Shown here: piece after piece, positions 24,794 through 33,150 of the stretch
Numbering within the stretch: the first letter of the stretch is position 1
Layout of the letters: every line of letters begins with the position of its first letter
Origin: Synechococcus sp. TMED19
Lineage (GTDB): Bacteria; Cyanobacteriota; Cyanobacteriia; PCC-6307; Cyanobiaceae
Direction of reading: 5' to 3'
Assembly (NCBI GenBank): GCA_002168155.1
Contig: NHBY01000010.1
Location: 73,854 to 114,528 of the forward strand
DNA length: 40,675 nt
Notes under the pieces: generated by a model
What the model was told of the DNA's origin: nothing
Seen by the model: only the letters and a program-made list of their open reading frames with translations
Database searches by the model: none
Translations under genes and position numbers: made by a program

Positions 24794-24826
24794 AGGCGAA
24801 CTCAGTCCGCATAAGCTGAGTCGCCT
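24794..24826 (+). promoter_or_regulatory. Imperfect hairpin in the peroxiredoxin 5' region
   Basis: AGGCGA-A-CTCAG (24794-24805) pairs with CTGAG-TCGCCT (24816-24826): two stems of 6 and 5 bp separated by one bulged A, with a 10-nt loop. It ends 17 bp before the ATG of the peroxiredoxin gene and has no T-run, so it is more likely a leader or mRNA-stability element than a terminator. The promoter upstream is not clear. Confidence 0.4.
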
Positions 24827-24843
24827 GATTCCACGCATCATCC

Positions 24844-25443
24844 ATGAGCAACGGCGTCTTCCGCGTTGGCCTGCAGGCCCCCGACTTCACCGCCACCGCA
24901 GTGGTCGACCAGGAATTTCAGGACATCAGCCTGACCCAGTACCGCGGCAAGTACGTGGTGCTCTTCTTCTATCCCCTTGACTTCACCTTCGTCTGCCCCA
25001 CTGAGATCACGGCGTTCTCTGACCGTTACGACGCCTTCAAGGCTTTGAACACTGAGGTGCTCGGGGTCTCTGTCGACAGCCAGTTCAGCCACCTCGCCTG
25101 GGTCCAAACCGATCGCAAGCAAGGCGGTCTTGGTGACATCAACTACCCACTTGTCGCCGACCTCAAGAAAGACATCGCCCGTGCCTACAACGTGCTCGAC
25201 GAAGAAGAGGGTGTGGCTCTGCGCGGTCTGTTCATCATCAATCCCGAAGGTGTGGTCCAGCACGCCACCATCAACAACCTCCCCGTTGGCCGCAACGTTG
25301 AGGAGACCCTGCGCGTGTTGCAGGCCTTCCAGCACGTTGAGTCGAACCCTGATGAAGTTTGCCCCGCCAACTGGACACCTGGCGACCGCACCATGAACCC
25401 TGATCCCGTTGGCAGCAAAGACTTCTTTGCCGCTGTTAACTGA
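24844..25443 (+). CDS. 2-Cys peroxiredoxin (AhpC/TSA family)
   Basis: A 199-residue typical 2-Cys peroxiredoxin. The peroxidatic Cys is in [19 protein letters not shown] (about residue 50), with the conserved Thr and Arg of the active site. The resolving Cys is in [12 protein letters not shown] near the C-terminus, and the [20 protein letters not shown] segment holds the GGLG motif linked to sensitivity to over-oxidation. The enzyme reduces hydrogen peroxide and organic peroxides using thioredoxin or NADPH-thioredoxin reductase in the cytoplasm, protecting photosynthesis from light-driven oxidants. The plastid homologue is 2-Cys Prx. The ATG start is well supported, and the stop abuts the S66 gene on the other strand. 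Confidence 0.97.
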   Translation: MSNGVFRVGLQAPDFTATAVVDQEFQDISLTQYRGKYVVLFFYPLDFTFVCPTEITAFSDRYDAFKALNTEVLGVSVDSQFSHLAWVQTDRKQGGLGDINYPLVADLKKDIARAYNVLDEEEGVALRGLFIINPEGVVQHATINNLPVGRNVEETLRVLQAFQHVESNPDEVCPANWTPGDRTMNPDPVGSKDFFAAVN

Positions 25444-26391
25444 TCAGAGCAGCGTCAGCTGACCACTGTCCGCATCGAGCCGGGCCCTGCGACCCATCGG
25501 CAGGGCCTTGTTTGGTCGTCCATGGCCAACGGGCAGGTCGCTGATCACCGGCACACCCAGATCACCGAAACGGTCCATCAGAACCTCATCGAGGCTTAGA
25601 TCGCCGGGGAACACATCACCAGGGTCTGGGCGCCAGCTGAAGCGGCCAATGCCCACCCCAGCGAGGTTCTGCAACAGTCCGGCTGTACTCCAGTGGGTCA
25701 GCATTCGATCCACTCGGTATGGTGCCTCTCCGGTGTCCTCCAGCACCAGCAGAGCTCCATCGAGACTTGGCATCCAGGGCGTTCCGATCAGGTGGGTTGC
25801 CACCGTGAGATTGCTCACCACCAGCGGGCCTTCCGCCACCCCACTGCGGCGTCCTCTCCCCTGCAAGGGAGCAACAGGTTCACCCATCAACAACTGACGG
25901 ACGCGCTCGTCCTTCCAACCGTGAATGCCGCCGAGCGAACCAGCGCTGAGCTGTGCCAGCAGCAACGCACAGTTGTCTGAAAAACCGACACACCAACGCG
26001 GTTGGGAAGTGGGCAAAAATCCGGCTTCCAGGCAGCGCGCTGCCCCCCAGCCACCGGAAATGCAGACCACACCGGCAGCAGCTGGATCATTCCAGGCCTG
26101 TCGCACTGCAGCAGCTCGATCAGAATCGGTGCCCGAGAAATAAGCCCACTGGCTCAGGGCCACCGAGGGGATGATCAGCTCAAGCCCCCAGCTGCTGTAG
26201 AGAGATTTCCAGCCTCGCTCCCCACTGAGGGTATCCCGATCAACCCATGTTCCCGGCGAAACGGCGATCAAGTTGTCGCCACGCCTGACCGGATCAGGCT
26301 GCTGCGAGAAAGCACGTACTGGGCGTTTCCAGGCCAGTGTTCCGCTGATCAGCGAGAGGCCAAGCAGCAACTCACGCCGATTCAGTTTCAT
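25444..26391 (-). CDS. S66-family carboxypeptidase (LD-carboxypeptidase/MccF type) with apparent Tat signal
   Basis: A 315-residue S66 peptidase. The nucleophile Ser is in [15 protein letters not shown], the Glu of the catalytic triad in [20 protein letters not shown], and the His in [18 protein letters not shown]. These enzymes remove the terminal D-Ala from tetrapeptides during peptidoglycan recycling, or act on related peptides (MccF). Most are cytoplasmic, but the N-terminus here ([19 protein letters not shown], ending near VRAFS) has a twin-arginine pattern. It starts at the ATG overlapping the purQ stop by 4 bp (ATGA), so it is the third gene of a purS-purQ operon. Its stop adjoins the peroxiredoxin stop. 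Confidence 0.85.
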   Translation of the reverse strand: MKLNRRELLLGLSLISGTLAWKRPVRAFSQQPDPVRRGDNLIAVSPGTWVDRDTLSGERGWKSLYSSWGLELIIPSVALSQWAYFSGTDSDRAAAVRQAWNDPAAAGVVCISGGWGAARCLEAGFLPTSQPRWCVGFSDNCALLLAQLSAGSLGGIHGWKDERVRQLLMGEPVAPLQGRGRRSGVAEGPLVVSNLTVATHLIGTPWMPSLDGALLVLEDTGEAPYRVDRMLTHWSTAGLLQNLAGVGIGRFSWRPDPGDVFPGDLSLDEVLMDRFGDLGVPVISDLPVGHGRPNKALPMGRRARLDADSGQLTLL

Positions 26392-27041
26392 GCCAGCAGT
26401 GCCTTCAGCAGGGACTGACCGTCATCTCCACCAAGTAACGGGTCGCAGGCCCGCTCCGGATGAGGCATCAATCCGAGAACATTGCCTTGCGCATTGCAGA
26501 CTCCTGCCACATCAAGAACTGAGCCGTTGGGATTGCTGCAATAGCGCAGGACAAGTTGACCATTTTGCTCAAGTTCCACCAGTGTTTCGGGTGGACACTG
26601 GTAGCAGCCTTCGCCATGGGCGATTGGGAATGTCACCTTGGCGTCCTCCCCGTAGTCCTGTAAAAGACGACAGCTGCCAGGCATCACGGTTAGCTCGCAC
26701 GGCTCACAGATGAAATGCAGGCCGCGGTTGCGCGTCAGCGCGCCTGGCAGCAATCCCATTTCAGTGAGAATTTGGAATCCGTTGCAGATGCCAAGAACCG
26801 GGCCACCATCAGCGGCAAAAGCATGCACCGCATGCAACAACGGTGCATGGCCAGCAAGGGCTCCACAGCGCAGGTAATCGCCGTAACTGAAGCCTCCGGG
26901 CAAAACCACAGCGTCAATATCTTCAAGTCCGGTGTCCTCATGCCAGAGGAAGCGCGTGGGCATACCGAGGACGCCCTCGAGTGCCCAGGCCATATCCCGA
27001 TCGCAGTTGGAGCCTGGAAAGACAACGATACCGACGCTCAC
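26388..27041 (-). CDS. purQ: Phosphoribosylformylglycinamidine synthase, glutaminase subunit
   Basis: A 217-residue class I glutamine amidotransferase. It opens with [20 protein letters not shown]. The nucleophile Cys is in [19 protein letters not shown], and the His-x-Glu of the triad in [12 protein letters not shown]. It supplies ammonia to PurL for the fourth step of purine synthesis and needs PurS as a bridge. The start is GTG, overlapping the purS stop by 4 bp (GTGA). The frame is open up to 27107, but the family N-terminus fits the GTG. purL is not in the window. It is followed by the S66 gene. Confidence 0.96.
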   Translation of the reverse strand: MSVGIVVFPGSNCDRDMAWALEGVLGMPTRFLWHEDTGLEDIDAVVLPGGFSYGDYLRCGALAGHAPLLHAVHAFAADGGPVLGICNGFQILTEMGLLPGALTRNRGLHFICEPCELTVMPGSCRLLQDYGEDAKVTFPIAHGEGCYQCPPETLVELEQNGQLVLRYCSNPNGSVLDVAGVCNAQGNVLGLMPHPERACDPLLGGDDGQSLLKALLA

Positions 27042-27298
27042 GCCTTCTGCTCCTCCAGGCTCATGGTCCAGTTCTCGGTGACGGGGTTGGCTAGCAGGCG
27101 GGCACACAGCAACTGAACCTGCTCACGGGCAAGGTCCTCACTATCGGCATCGAGACTCAGCTCGACGGCCTTACCGATGCGCAGGGTCTGTAGACCTTCG
27201 ACCCCAAGCCGGGCGGCCGCAGCGCGGGTGGCCTCCCCGGCAGGATCCAGAACCGACGGACGCAGCTGTACCTGCACCCGGGCATGAAAACGGGCCAA
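27038..27298 (-). CDS. purS: Phosphoribosylformylglycinamidine synthase, PurS subunit
   Basis: An 86-residue PurS. The body shows [20 protein letters not shown], then [20 protein letters not shown], matching the small alpha-beta domain that tethers PurQ to PurL. The start is TTG just before ARFHARVQV. Longer frames up to 27406 would add a tail with no family counterpart. It overlaps purQ by 4 bp. It is divergent from the small secreted protein, with an 84-bp gap that probably holds promoters for both. Confidence 0.9.
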   Translation of the reverse strand: MARFHARVQVQLRPSVLDPAGEATRAAAARLGVEGLQTLRIGKAVELSLDADSEDLAREQVQLLCARLLANPVTENWTMSLEEQKA

Positions 27299-27382
27299 GA
27301 AGAGATGGCGGATGCCTCGATCTTGCCAGCCGGTGCTGCCATTAGGGATTTTTTTGTGCATGGTGAAAAAAGATCGGCTGCT

Positions 27383-27691
27383 GTGGTGCCCCGACCTTTG
27401 TTTCACGTGCTGCTGCTCTCATGGCTGGTGGCCTTCAGCGGTGTCCGGGCCGCCGAATGCAACAGAGACACGGAGAGCTGGAAACCATGCCAGCTACACA
27501 TGGAAGAGCCAGGCAGCCGCTGGAGGATCACCATGCAGGGTGATCAATGGCAATTCAGCCATGACGGTAGTGGTGTGATCCAGATGCGTTCAAAGGACGA
27601 ACCGTGGCAGGCGGTGAGAGCTCGGTGGAGTGAATCAGGCGCTCTCTGCTGGGGGGATCTCTGTACCCGGGGCGAGATTCCCCTGGATTGA
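27383..27691 (+). CDS. Small exported cysteine-containing hypothetical protein
   Basis: About 102 residues from GTG. The N-terminus is a signal peptide (FHVLLLSWLVAFSGVRAAE). The mature part has four Cys, in ECNRDTESWKPC and CWGDLC, which may form two disulfides in the oxidising periplasm, and a block WRITMQGDQWQFSHDGSGVI typical of a small beta domain. The C-terminus is GEIPLD. I associate this pattern with short proteins of marine Synechococcus, but no function is known to me. The frame is open to 27284, so the start could be earlier, and a second GTG follows at 27386. It converges on cobW with a 1-bp gap. Confidence 0.68.
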   Translation: MVPRPLFHVLLLSWLVAFSGVRAAECNRDTESWKPCQLHMEEPGSRWRITMQGDQWQFSHDGSGVIQMRSKDEPWQAVRARWSESGALCWGDLCTRGEIPLD

Positions 27692-27692
27692 A

Positions 27693-28739
27693 TCAACCCA
27701 ACATCAGCTCTTGAAGTTGGACCTGAAACGTCGCGCCATCGGGTTGATCACCAATAAGGACCAGCTGTAACTGATCTGGTGAACCCCCGTCGTTCTCATA
27801 CCAACACTCAAGCCGCTGACCAACGGCCTGAACCTGAAGGGGCAGCGACTTCCCTGCGATCGGCACCCGTCCTTTCATGCGGATCAGGCCCATGGGTCTG
27901 ATCGTCTTGCGGATAAGGGATTCCAGCGGTTCACGTTCCCAACTGCCCTGAAGTTCAACGCAAGTGGCAAGCAAGTCGGGATGACTGTGGTCGTGGTGAT
28001 GGTGCTCACCATCGTCATCAGCTCCAACGGGAGCAGCTCGATCAAGTCCCAACACCAGGGCGGGATCAATAACCCCACGCTGTATCGACAGATGGGGAGG
28101 ATTGTTCTCGATCGGCAACTGCTCAAGCTGAGTCTGCAACTGGGCCCTGGCTTGCTCAAGTTCTGAGGCACTGAGGAGATCAGCGCGGCTGATTAGCACC
28201 AGGTCTGCGACTTCCAGTTGTTCAAGGAAAAGATCCTCGATGGCGTCCTCATGATCGAGGCTGGGGTCGTTTGCCCGTTGCTGTTCCAGTGCTTCGGCAT
28301 CAAAAACGACGCGCTGTTGGGCTAGCGCTTGTCCATCAACGACGGAGACGACACCACTGACACGAGTGCGATGTCGGATCTCGGGCCAGTTGAAGGCCTG
28401 CAATAGAGGTTCGGGCAGGGCCAATCCACTGGTTTCGATAACGATTCCATCGAGTTGATCAGCACGCTCAAGCACCGTCTGCATCGTTGGCAGAAAGTCG
28501 TCCTGCACAGTGCAGCAGAGGCAGCCATTTGCCAGTTCCACAACTGCTGTTTCTTCCTCACAGATGCCGCACGAACGCAACAGTGCTCCATCGATTCCCA
28601 CTTCGCCAAACTCGTTGACGAGCACCGCGAGGCGTCGACCCGAGTTCTGCAGAAGGTGACGGAGAAGAGTTGTCTTGCCTGACCCGAGGAAACCGGTGAT
28701 CACGGTGACCGGGAGGCGGGTAGATCCAGTTGCCTGCAT
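27693..28739 (-). CDS. cobW: CobW/COG0523 GTP-dependent metal chaperone
   Basis: A 348-residue G3E-family GTPase. The P-loop is VTVITGFLGSGKTTLLRHLL. The metal-binding CxCC motif is in ELANGCLCCTVQDDF. GTP-binding residues appear in VIETSGLALPEPLL and ISRADLL. A His/Asp-rich loop (GADDDGEHHHHDHSHPD) near residue 245 likely binds Co or Zn. The CobW C-terminal domain closes the protein. It is a cytoplasmic GTP-driven metal chaperone; those linked to cobalamin deliver Co2+ to cobaltochelatase. Its ATG shares one base with the hupE stop, and both genes follow a cobalamin riboswitch, which supports the cobalt role. A zinc role of the ZNG type cannot be excluded from sequence alone. Confidence 0.92.
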   Translation of the reverse strand: MQATGSTRLPVTVITGFLGSGKTTLLRHLLQNSGRRLAVLVNEFGEVGIDGALLRSCGICEEETAVVELANGCLCCTVQDDFLPTMQTVLERADQLDGIVIETSGLALPEPLLQAFNWPEIRHRTRVSGVVSVVDGQALAQQRVVFDAEALEQQRANDPSLDHEDAIEDLFLEQLEVADLVLISRADLLSASELEQARAQLQTQLEQLPIENNPPHLSIQRGVIDPALVLGLDRAAPVGADDDGEHHHHDHSHPDLLATCVELQGSWEREPLESLIRKTIRPMGLIRMKGRVPIAGKSLPLQVQAVGQRLECWYENDGGSPDQLQLVLIGDQPDGATFQVQLQELMLG

Positions 28740-29317
28740 CAGGCGATCACCATCGACCAGGCAAAGGCTGCTCCAATTCCGATCCAGATCCCGGCGAGCA
28801 GACGACGTCCTGAATCACCAAGCCAGGACTGAAGAGGAACAGCGACTTGCCGCACCAGCAGCAACAGGGCGCCCTGCGCCAGGAACAATCCCAGGAAATA
28901 TCCAATGAGTGGCGTGGGTTCGGCACCGATGATTGCGCCTCCAAGGAGCCAACCATGCAGCGCAAATGCTGGAAAGAGCAGTGCTCGGGGCAGGGTGCCG
29001 AGAACGACCAGACCTTCGAGCACGAGCGTCAATGAAACCAGCGCTTCTGCCGATAGTTCAAAGGCCTCGGGGATTGGCACAACCAAGGCAGTTGCCGAAC
29101 CAAGCAGACCGATGGCGAGCAGTGCAGGGAGCCAGCGTCGCGGCTGTTGCCAACTCACAAGGCTGAGGGCAATCAGGAACAACAGATGGTCAGGTCCAAG
29201 AAGGGGATGACCGATTCCGCTTAGCAGTCCCTGAATCGGGGTCAATGCGCCATCACCCATTCCGAAGGGGTGATGAGCCAGGACGAAGGGGAGCAACCCC
29301 ACAACGGCGTTAATCAT
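28739..29317 (-). CDS. hupE: HupE/UreJ family metal permease, probably cobalt
   Basis: A 192-residue membrane protein with about six hydrophobic helices. It has the HupE signature HHPFGMGDGALTPIQGLLSG, then GIGHPLLGPDHLLFLIALSL, with His and Asp residues that form the metal path. Later helices include LVSLTLVLEGLVVLGTLPRA, ALHGWLLGGAI and LIGYFLGLFLAQGALLLLV. HupE and UreJ carry nickel, but in this position the cobalamin riboswitch argues for cobalt, as in CbtJ-type permeases. The frame is open to 29350, and the ATG at 29317 gives the family N-terminus. A GAGGA lies about 10 nt upstream in a small hairpin. The stop shares one base with cobW. Confidence 0.9.
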   Translation of the reverse strand: MINAVVGLLPFVLAHHPFGMGDGALTPIQGLLSGIGHPLLGPDHLLFLIALSLVSWQQPRRWLPALLAIGLLGSATALVVPIPEAFELSAEALVSLTLVLEGLVVLGTLPRALLFPAFALHGWLLGGAIIGAEPTPLIGYFLGLFLAQGALLLLVRQVAVPLQSWLGDSGRRLLAGIWIGIGAAFAWSMVIA

Positions 29318-29323
29318 GCAAAT

Positions 29324-29337
29324 CCGGTCCTCGCCGG
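29324..29337 (-). promoter_or_regulatory. Candidate expression-platform hairpin holding the hupE ribosome-binding site
   Basis: On the minus strand, CCGG-CGAGGA-CCGG forms a 4-bp GC stem whose 6-nt loop carries GAGGA, a Shine-Dalgarno-like core about 10 nt before the hupE ATG. It lies directly between the riboswitch aptamer and the gene. Upstream CCGG-containing riboswitch segments could pair with it. This suggests control of translation rather than transcription; the pairing is inferred. Confidence 0.45.
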
Positions 29338-29344
29338 GAAGATG

Positions 29345-29472
29345 GGTCAAGCGGCGGGCGTTCTGACTTACCTCAAAGAAGAGGGTTCACAGCTGCGGGA
29401 CAGCGCCGGATTCAAACCGGACTTTCCCCGTTACCTCCTCGGGCTGACACCCCGAGGAACCGGATTTTGACC
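29345..29472 (-). promoter_or_regulatory. Cobalamin (AdoCbl) riboswitch upstream of hupE-cobW
   Basis: On the minus strand the leader contains GGGAAAGTCCGGTT, the highly conserved B12-box GCTGTCCCGCAGCTGTGA (29387-29404) and AGTCAGAACGCCCGCC. These match the cobalamin riboswitch core. The terminal stem P1 can be closed by GGTCAA (29467-29472) with TTGACC (29345-29350). A GC-rich stem-loop (CCTCGGGGTGTCAGCCCGAGG) fits peripheral structure. Binding cobalamin should reduce hupE-cobW expression, so metal uptake is turned on when B12 is low. The preceding gene on the same strand ends 16 bp upstream. Confidence 0.94.
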
Positions 29473-29488
29473 TTATCACCGCTAAAGA

Positions 29489-29983
29489 TCAGCCACAGCG
29501 AAGGCTGTCTGATGTACTGACTCCGGTGACGGAATTAACACCGGTAGCCCGTTCGCAAAGCGCTTTGAGTTCGGGCTGATCCAGTACAGCATCAGTGAAA
29601 TCAGCTCCATCAATGCGAGCTTCACCAAAACGGCTGCGCAGGAGCATGCCGTTGTCAAACCGGGTCTGACTGAGGTCGGCACCATCAAAACGACTAGCGA
29701 AAGCAACCACATCACGCAGATCAGCGCCGGAGAGATCGGCCTCCTGAAGCTGGGTGGCGTTGAACACCACAAAGCGCATATCGGCTCCTGAAAAGTTGTA
29801 GCCCTTGAGATTCATTTTGAGGAATTCCTTCTCCTTGAGGTTGCGACCATGCATGTCCTGACTCAGATCCTGCATGGATTTGGCACCCCGCAGTTCCGGC
29901 GCTGTAATCGCCAACGCAGTTGGAGGAAGACCAAGAAGCAGCAAAAGTCCACTGCTGAGCAGGCAGATAAGAAGACGGCGCAT
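29489..29983 (-). CDS. Pentapeptide-repeat protein with signal peptide
   Basis: A 164-residue protein. The signal peptide is LLICLLSSGLLLLLGLPPTA, cleaved near ALA. The mature part has pentapeptide repeats of the A(D/N)Lxx type: KMNLKGYNFSGADMRFVVFN, then LQEADLSGADLRDVV, FDGADLSQTRFDNG and IDGADFTDAVLD. Such repeats build a right-handed quadrilateral beta-helix. Small exported proteins of this kind occur in the thylakoid lumen of cyanobacteria and plants (TL17-like) with unknown function. Two Cys near the C-terminus could form a disulfide. The ATG at 29983 gives the signal peptide; an in-frame ATG at 30007 is an alternative. It is divergent from upp. Confidence 0.9.
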   Translation of the reverse strand: MRRLLICLLSSGLLLLLGLPPTALAITAPELRGAKSMQDLSQDMHGRNLKEKEFLKMNLKGYNFSGADMRFVVFNATQLQEADLSGADLRDVVAFASRFDGADLSQTRFDNGMLLRSRFGEARIDGADFTDAVLDQPELKALCERATGVNSVTGVSTSDSLRCG

Positions 29984-30041
29984 GGATCCCCGTAGGCTTG
30001 CTGCCACAAGGTATGGCAGCAGGGTTGCCTGTTGCGCTGCG

Positions 30042-30713
30042 ATGGCGTCGTCTTTGCGGGTGGTGGTGCCACCCCACCCCCTGGTGGCTCACTGGCTCAC
30101 CCTGCTCAGGGATCGGCAGACGCCATCTCCCCTGTTCGCCACGGCCATGAAGGAACTCGGCCGCTGGCTGACCTACGAAGCAATCCGTGACTGGCTCCCG
30201 ACCCAGGCCATTGAGGTGGAGACACCGCTGCAGGTCACCCAAGGTCAGGTTATTGACCCAACAGCGCCTTTATTGGCCGTTCCCTTGCTCAGGGCCGGCC
30301 TTGGGCTGTGGGCCGGTGGACAGGAGGTCCTTCCGCACGCACGTGTTGCCCACATGGGCCTGGTGCGAGATGAACAGAGCGCTGAAGCCAGCAACTACCT
30401 AGACCGACTGCCCAGTCGCATCGGCGAGAGGGTCGGCGTGGTGGTCTTCGATCCGATGCTGGCAACCGGGGGAAGCCTGGCAGTCGTTTTGAGGCGCCTT
30501 CAGCAACTGGGCGTGACAGGTCAACGACTGCGCGTCATCACCGCCCTGGCTGCAGCACCCGGTCTCAAGGCAATAGCAGAGGAATTTGACGATCTCAGTC
30601 TCTACACCGCCTGCATCGACCCTGAACTGGATGATCGCGCGTTCATCGTTCCAGGGCTTGGAGATGCCGGTGATCGTCTCTACGGCACCGAATCGGAGGA
30701 GTTCCTAACCTGA
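30042..30713 (+). CDS. upp: Uracil phosphoribosyltransferase
   Basis: A 223-residue UPRTase. The N-terminus has VVPPHPLVAHWLTLLRDRQT. The PRPP-binding site is VVVFDPMLATGGSLAVVL. The uracil-binding C-terminal loop is AFIVPGLGDAGDRLYGT. It makes UMP from uracil and PRPP in pyrimidine salvage in the cytoplasm. The frame is open to 29874, but family length and N-terminus support the ATG at 30042. It is divergent from the pentapeptide gene by 58 bp, and a small membrane protein follows 19 bp behind. Confidence 0.94.
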   Translation: MASSLRVVVPPHPLVAHWLTLLRDRQTPSPLFATAMKELGRWLTYEAIRDWLPTQAIEVETPLQVTQGQVIDPTAPLLAVPLLRAGLGLWAGGQEVLPHARVAHMGLVRDEQSAEASNYLDRLPSRIGERVGVVVFDPMLATGGSLAVVLRRLQQLGVTGQRLRVITALAAAPGLKAIAEEFDDLSLYTACIDPELDDRAFIVPGLGDAGDRLYGTESEEFLT

Positions 30714-30732
30714 GTGCAGACCAGCCCAGACC

Positions 30733-31026
30733 ATGACTGACGAGAACGGCGGTTCAGGTTCACTACTGATCAGTGCTTTGACTGGTGCTGCCATAGGAGC
30801 AGCAGGCTTGAGTTGGTGGCTTCTGGCTCGGGCAGAACGGCGTCAAACCCTTAGTCAGCGGATCCGTCAGCTCGGCTCAATTGCTAGTGCAGAGCCCGGG
30901 AGCTCGACTTCTCTGCAGGGCCAGAACGGATCAGAGAGTCTCGAGGAACGCGTCCACAAGCTCAATCTGGCGATTGAGGATGTCCGCCGCCAACTGGAAG
31001 ACTTCTCTCCCGAAGTCAACGGCTGA
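30733..31026 (+). CDS. Small single-pass membrane protein, hypothetical
   Basis: A 97-residue protein with no recognised domain. One hydrophobic helix near the N-terminus (LLISALTGAAIGAAGLSWWL) is followed by a basic patch (RAERRQTLSQRIRQ), a Ser/Gly-rich spacer and a C-terminal helix with a heptad-like pattern (LEERVHKLNLAIEDVRRQLE) that could form a coiled coil. The layout suggests a membrane-anchored scaffold or adaptor with the tail in the cytoplasm. It lies 19 bp after upp and 38 bp before ilvD, and may share their transcript. It looks like a conserved small protein, but that comes from memory. No function can be assigned. Confidence 0.7.
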   Translation: MTDENGGSGSLLISALTGAAIGAAGLSWWLLARAERRQTLSQRIRQLGSIASAEPGSSTSLQGQNGSESLEERVHKLNLAIEDVRRQLEDFSPEVNG

Positions 31027-31064
31027 CACCCGGCTGAGAGGATCGAAACAGATCCAGCCATGCC

Positions 31065-32741
31065 ATGGCCGAACTTCGCTCCAGTGCCGTCACCCAGGGT
31101 GTGCAGCGCAGTCCCAATCGCGCCATGCTTCGTGCCGTCGGCTTCGGGGATGGTGATTTCAGCAAGCCGATTATCGGCATTGCCAACGGCTACAGCACAA
31201 TCACCCCCTGCAACGTCGGGCTGAACGATCTGGCCCGTCGCGCGGAGCATGCCGCCCATGCATCTGGTGGCATGCCGCAGATGTTCGGAACCATCACCGT
31301 GTCCGATGGCATCTCCATGGGAACTGAGGGCATGAAGTACTCCCTGGTGAGCCGAGAGGTAATTGCCGATGCAATCGAGACCGCCTGCAACGGCCAAAGC
31401 ATGGATGGAGTCCTAGCGATCGGAGGCTGCGACAAAAACATGCCCGCCGCCATGCTGGCCATGGCACGGATGAATATCCCTGGTGTGTTCGTCTACGGCG
31501 GCACGATCAAACCCGGAAAACTGGGCGGCTGTGATTTGACGGTAGTCAGTGCATTTGAAGCCGTTGGTCAACTCAGCAGCGGCAACATCGACGAAGAGCA
31601 ACTCACAGCGGTTGAAAAAAATGCGTGCCCTGGCGCCGGCAGCTGTGGCGGCATGTTCACCGCCAACACCATGAGCGCAGCCATTGAAACCATGGGGCTG
31701 AGCCTGCCCTACAGCTCGACGATGGCGGCCGAAGATCCTGAGAAGGCCGACAGCGCGGCACGGTCAGCGGAAGTTCTCCTCGATGCCGTCAAGGCCAACG
31801 TCCGACCGTTGGACCTACTGACGCGAAAAGCCTTCGAAAACGCCATCAGCGTGATCATGGCGGTCGGCGGCTCCACCAATGCAGTACTCCACCTTCTGGC
31901 CATTGCCCGTACGGCAGGGGTGGAGCTGAATATTGATGATTTTGAGCTGATCCGCGAGCGGGTTCCCGTGATCTGTGATCTCAAACCCAGTGGTCGCTAC
32001 GTGACTGTGGACCTCCATAAAGCAGGTGGCATCCCTCAGGTGATGAAACTCCTGCTCGATGCCGGTCTGCTGCATGGGGAATGTCGGACAGTGGAAGGCA
32101 AGACGCTTAACGAGCTACTGGCGGATGTGCCCTCAGCGCCGCCGGCGGAACAGGATGTAATTCGCCCCCTGAGCAATCCCCTCTACGCCAAGGGGCATCT
32201 GGCGATCCTGAAGGGAAACCTGGCCACGGAAGGAGCAGTTGCCAAGATCAGTGGTGTCAAGACACCTGCCCTCACAGGGCCCGCTCGGGTCTTTGAAAGT
32301 GAAGAGGACTGCCTCAAAGCAATCCTCAACAACACCATCAAGGCCGGTGATGTGGTGGTCGTCCGTTATGAAGGCCCCGTCGGAGGGCCCGGAATGAGGG
32401 AGATGCTTGCTCCGACTGCAGCGATCGTTGGCCAGGGGTTGGGTGACAAGGTGGCACTGATTACCGACGGTCGCTTCAGCGGGGGCACCTACGGCCTCGT
32501 GGTGGGACACGTCGCACCGGAGGCGGCAGTGGGTGGTGTCATCGGCCTGGTGAAGGAGGGGGACAGCATCAGCGTCGATGCCAATCAGAACCTCTTACAG
32601 CTCAATGTGAGCGAGGAGGAATTGCTACGCCGCAAAGGGATCTGGAAAGTTCGCACACCTCGCTACCGCACTGGAGTGCTGGGTAAATACGCCAGGTTGG
32701 TGAGTAGCAGCAGCCAAGGAGCTGTTACCGATCAGGGTTGA
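31065..32741 (+). CDS. ilvD: Dihydroxy-acid dehydratase
   Basis: A 558-residue IlvD/Edd-family enzyme. The iron-sulfur Cys residues and substrate loops are in [33 protein letters not shown] and [20 protein letters not shown], with [14 protein letters not shown] further on. The C-terminal swivel domain has [15 protein letters not shown] and [17 protein letters not shown]. It dehydrates dihydroxy acids to the keto acids of valine and isoleucine in the cytoplasm. The ATG at 31065 gives the family N-terminus. It ends head-on against the small minus-strand gene with a 1-bp gap, and no clear terminator is visible between them. Confidence 0.97.
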   Translation: MAELRSSAVTQGVQRSPNRAMLRAVGFGDGDFSKPIIGIANGYSTITPCNVGLNDLARRAEHAAHASGGMPQMFGTITVSDGISMGTEGMKYSLVSREVIADAIETACNGQSMDGVLAIGGCDKNMPAAMLAMARMNIPGVFVYGGTIKPGKLGGCDLTVVSAFEAVGQLSSGNIDEEQLTAVEKNACPGAGSCGGMFTANTMSAAIETMGLSLPYSSTMAAEDPEKADSAARSAEVLLDAVKANVRPLDLLTRKAFENAISVIMAVGGSTNAVLHLLAIARTAGVELNIDDFELIRERVPVICDLKPSGRYVTVDLHKAGGIPQVMKLLLDAGLLHGECRTVEGKTLNELLADVPSAPPAEQDVIRPLSNPLYAKGHLAILKGNLATEGAVAKISGVKTPALTGPARVFESEEDCLKAILNNTIKAGDVVVVRYEGPVGGPGMREMLAPTAAIVGQGLGDKVALITDGRFSGGTYGLVVGHVAPEAAVGGVIGLVKEGDSISVDANQNLLQLNVSEEELLRRKGIWKVRTPRYRTGVLGKYARLVSSSSQGAVTDQG

Positions 32742-32742
32742 A

Positions 32743-33150
32743 TTAGGGCTCGCTCTCGATCAGCTCAGCCCGCAGCCTCCGAGCCAAGGTCTCCAGGGTG
32801 AGCCCATCGTCAGGACGGGAGCAGCTCAAACCACTGGTGCCATCCATCCAGACCGGATGGCGGCCTTGCCACAACATCGGCAGGGTCTCATCACTGGCCC
32901 AGGCCAGCTGGAGTGAGGGATCAGCGGCACTGCCGTAAATCTCCAGTTCCAGATCCTGAGACGAGCATCGACGGCCCTCGAGATCTCGAGCCTCCAACCG
33001 CAGGATCCAACTGTCAGCTGATTGCTCCTGAGGTACCACTGCATGCTGGAGCGGTGTTCGGCTCAGATCGGCGGCCCTGCAGATGCAACGCGTCAGCAGC
33101 TCAAGCCCTTCGGGGTCGTCAGCCACGGTTGGCAGCCAGGCCTGGGGCAT
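32743..33150 (-). CDS. Conserved-looking hypothetical protein, last gene of the glpX-to-CIA30 series
   Basis: A 135-residue acidic protein without a recognised domain. It has the pattern of a small alpha-beta fold: QAWLPTVADDPEGLELLTRC, then SWILRLEARDLEGRRCSSQD, LELEIYGSAADPSLQLAWAS and a helical end (LTLETLARRLRAELIES). The strand-rich centre with short turns could be a beta-sandwich. I think homologues exist in other cyanobacteria, but this rests on memory. Its ATG overlaps the stop of the CIA30 gene by one base (TGATG), so it is probably translated from the same mRNA. A GTG one codon upstream is an alternative start. Confidence 0.72.
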   Translation of the reverse strand: MPQAWLPTVADDPEGLELLTRCICRAADLSRTPLQHAVVPQEQSADSWILRLEARDLEGRRCSSQDLELEIYGSAADPSLQLAWASDETLPMLWQGRHPVWMDGTSGLSCSRPDDGLTLETLARRLRAELIESEP

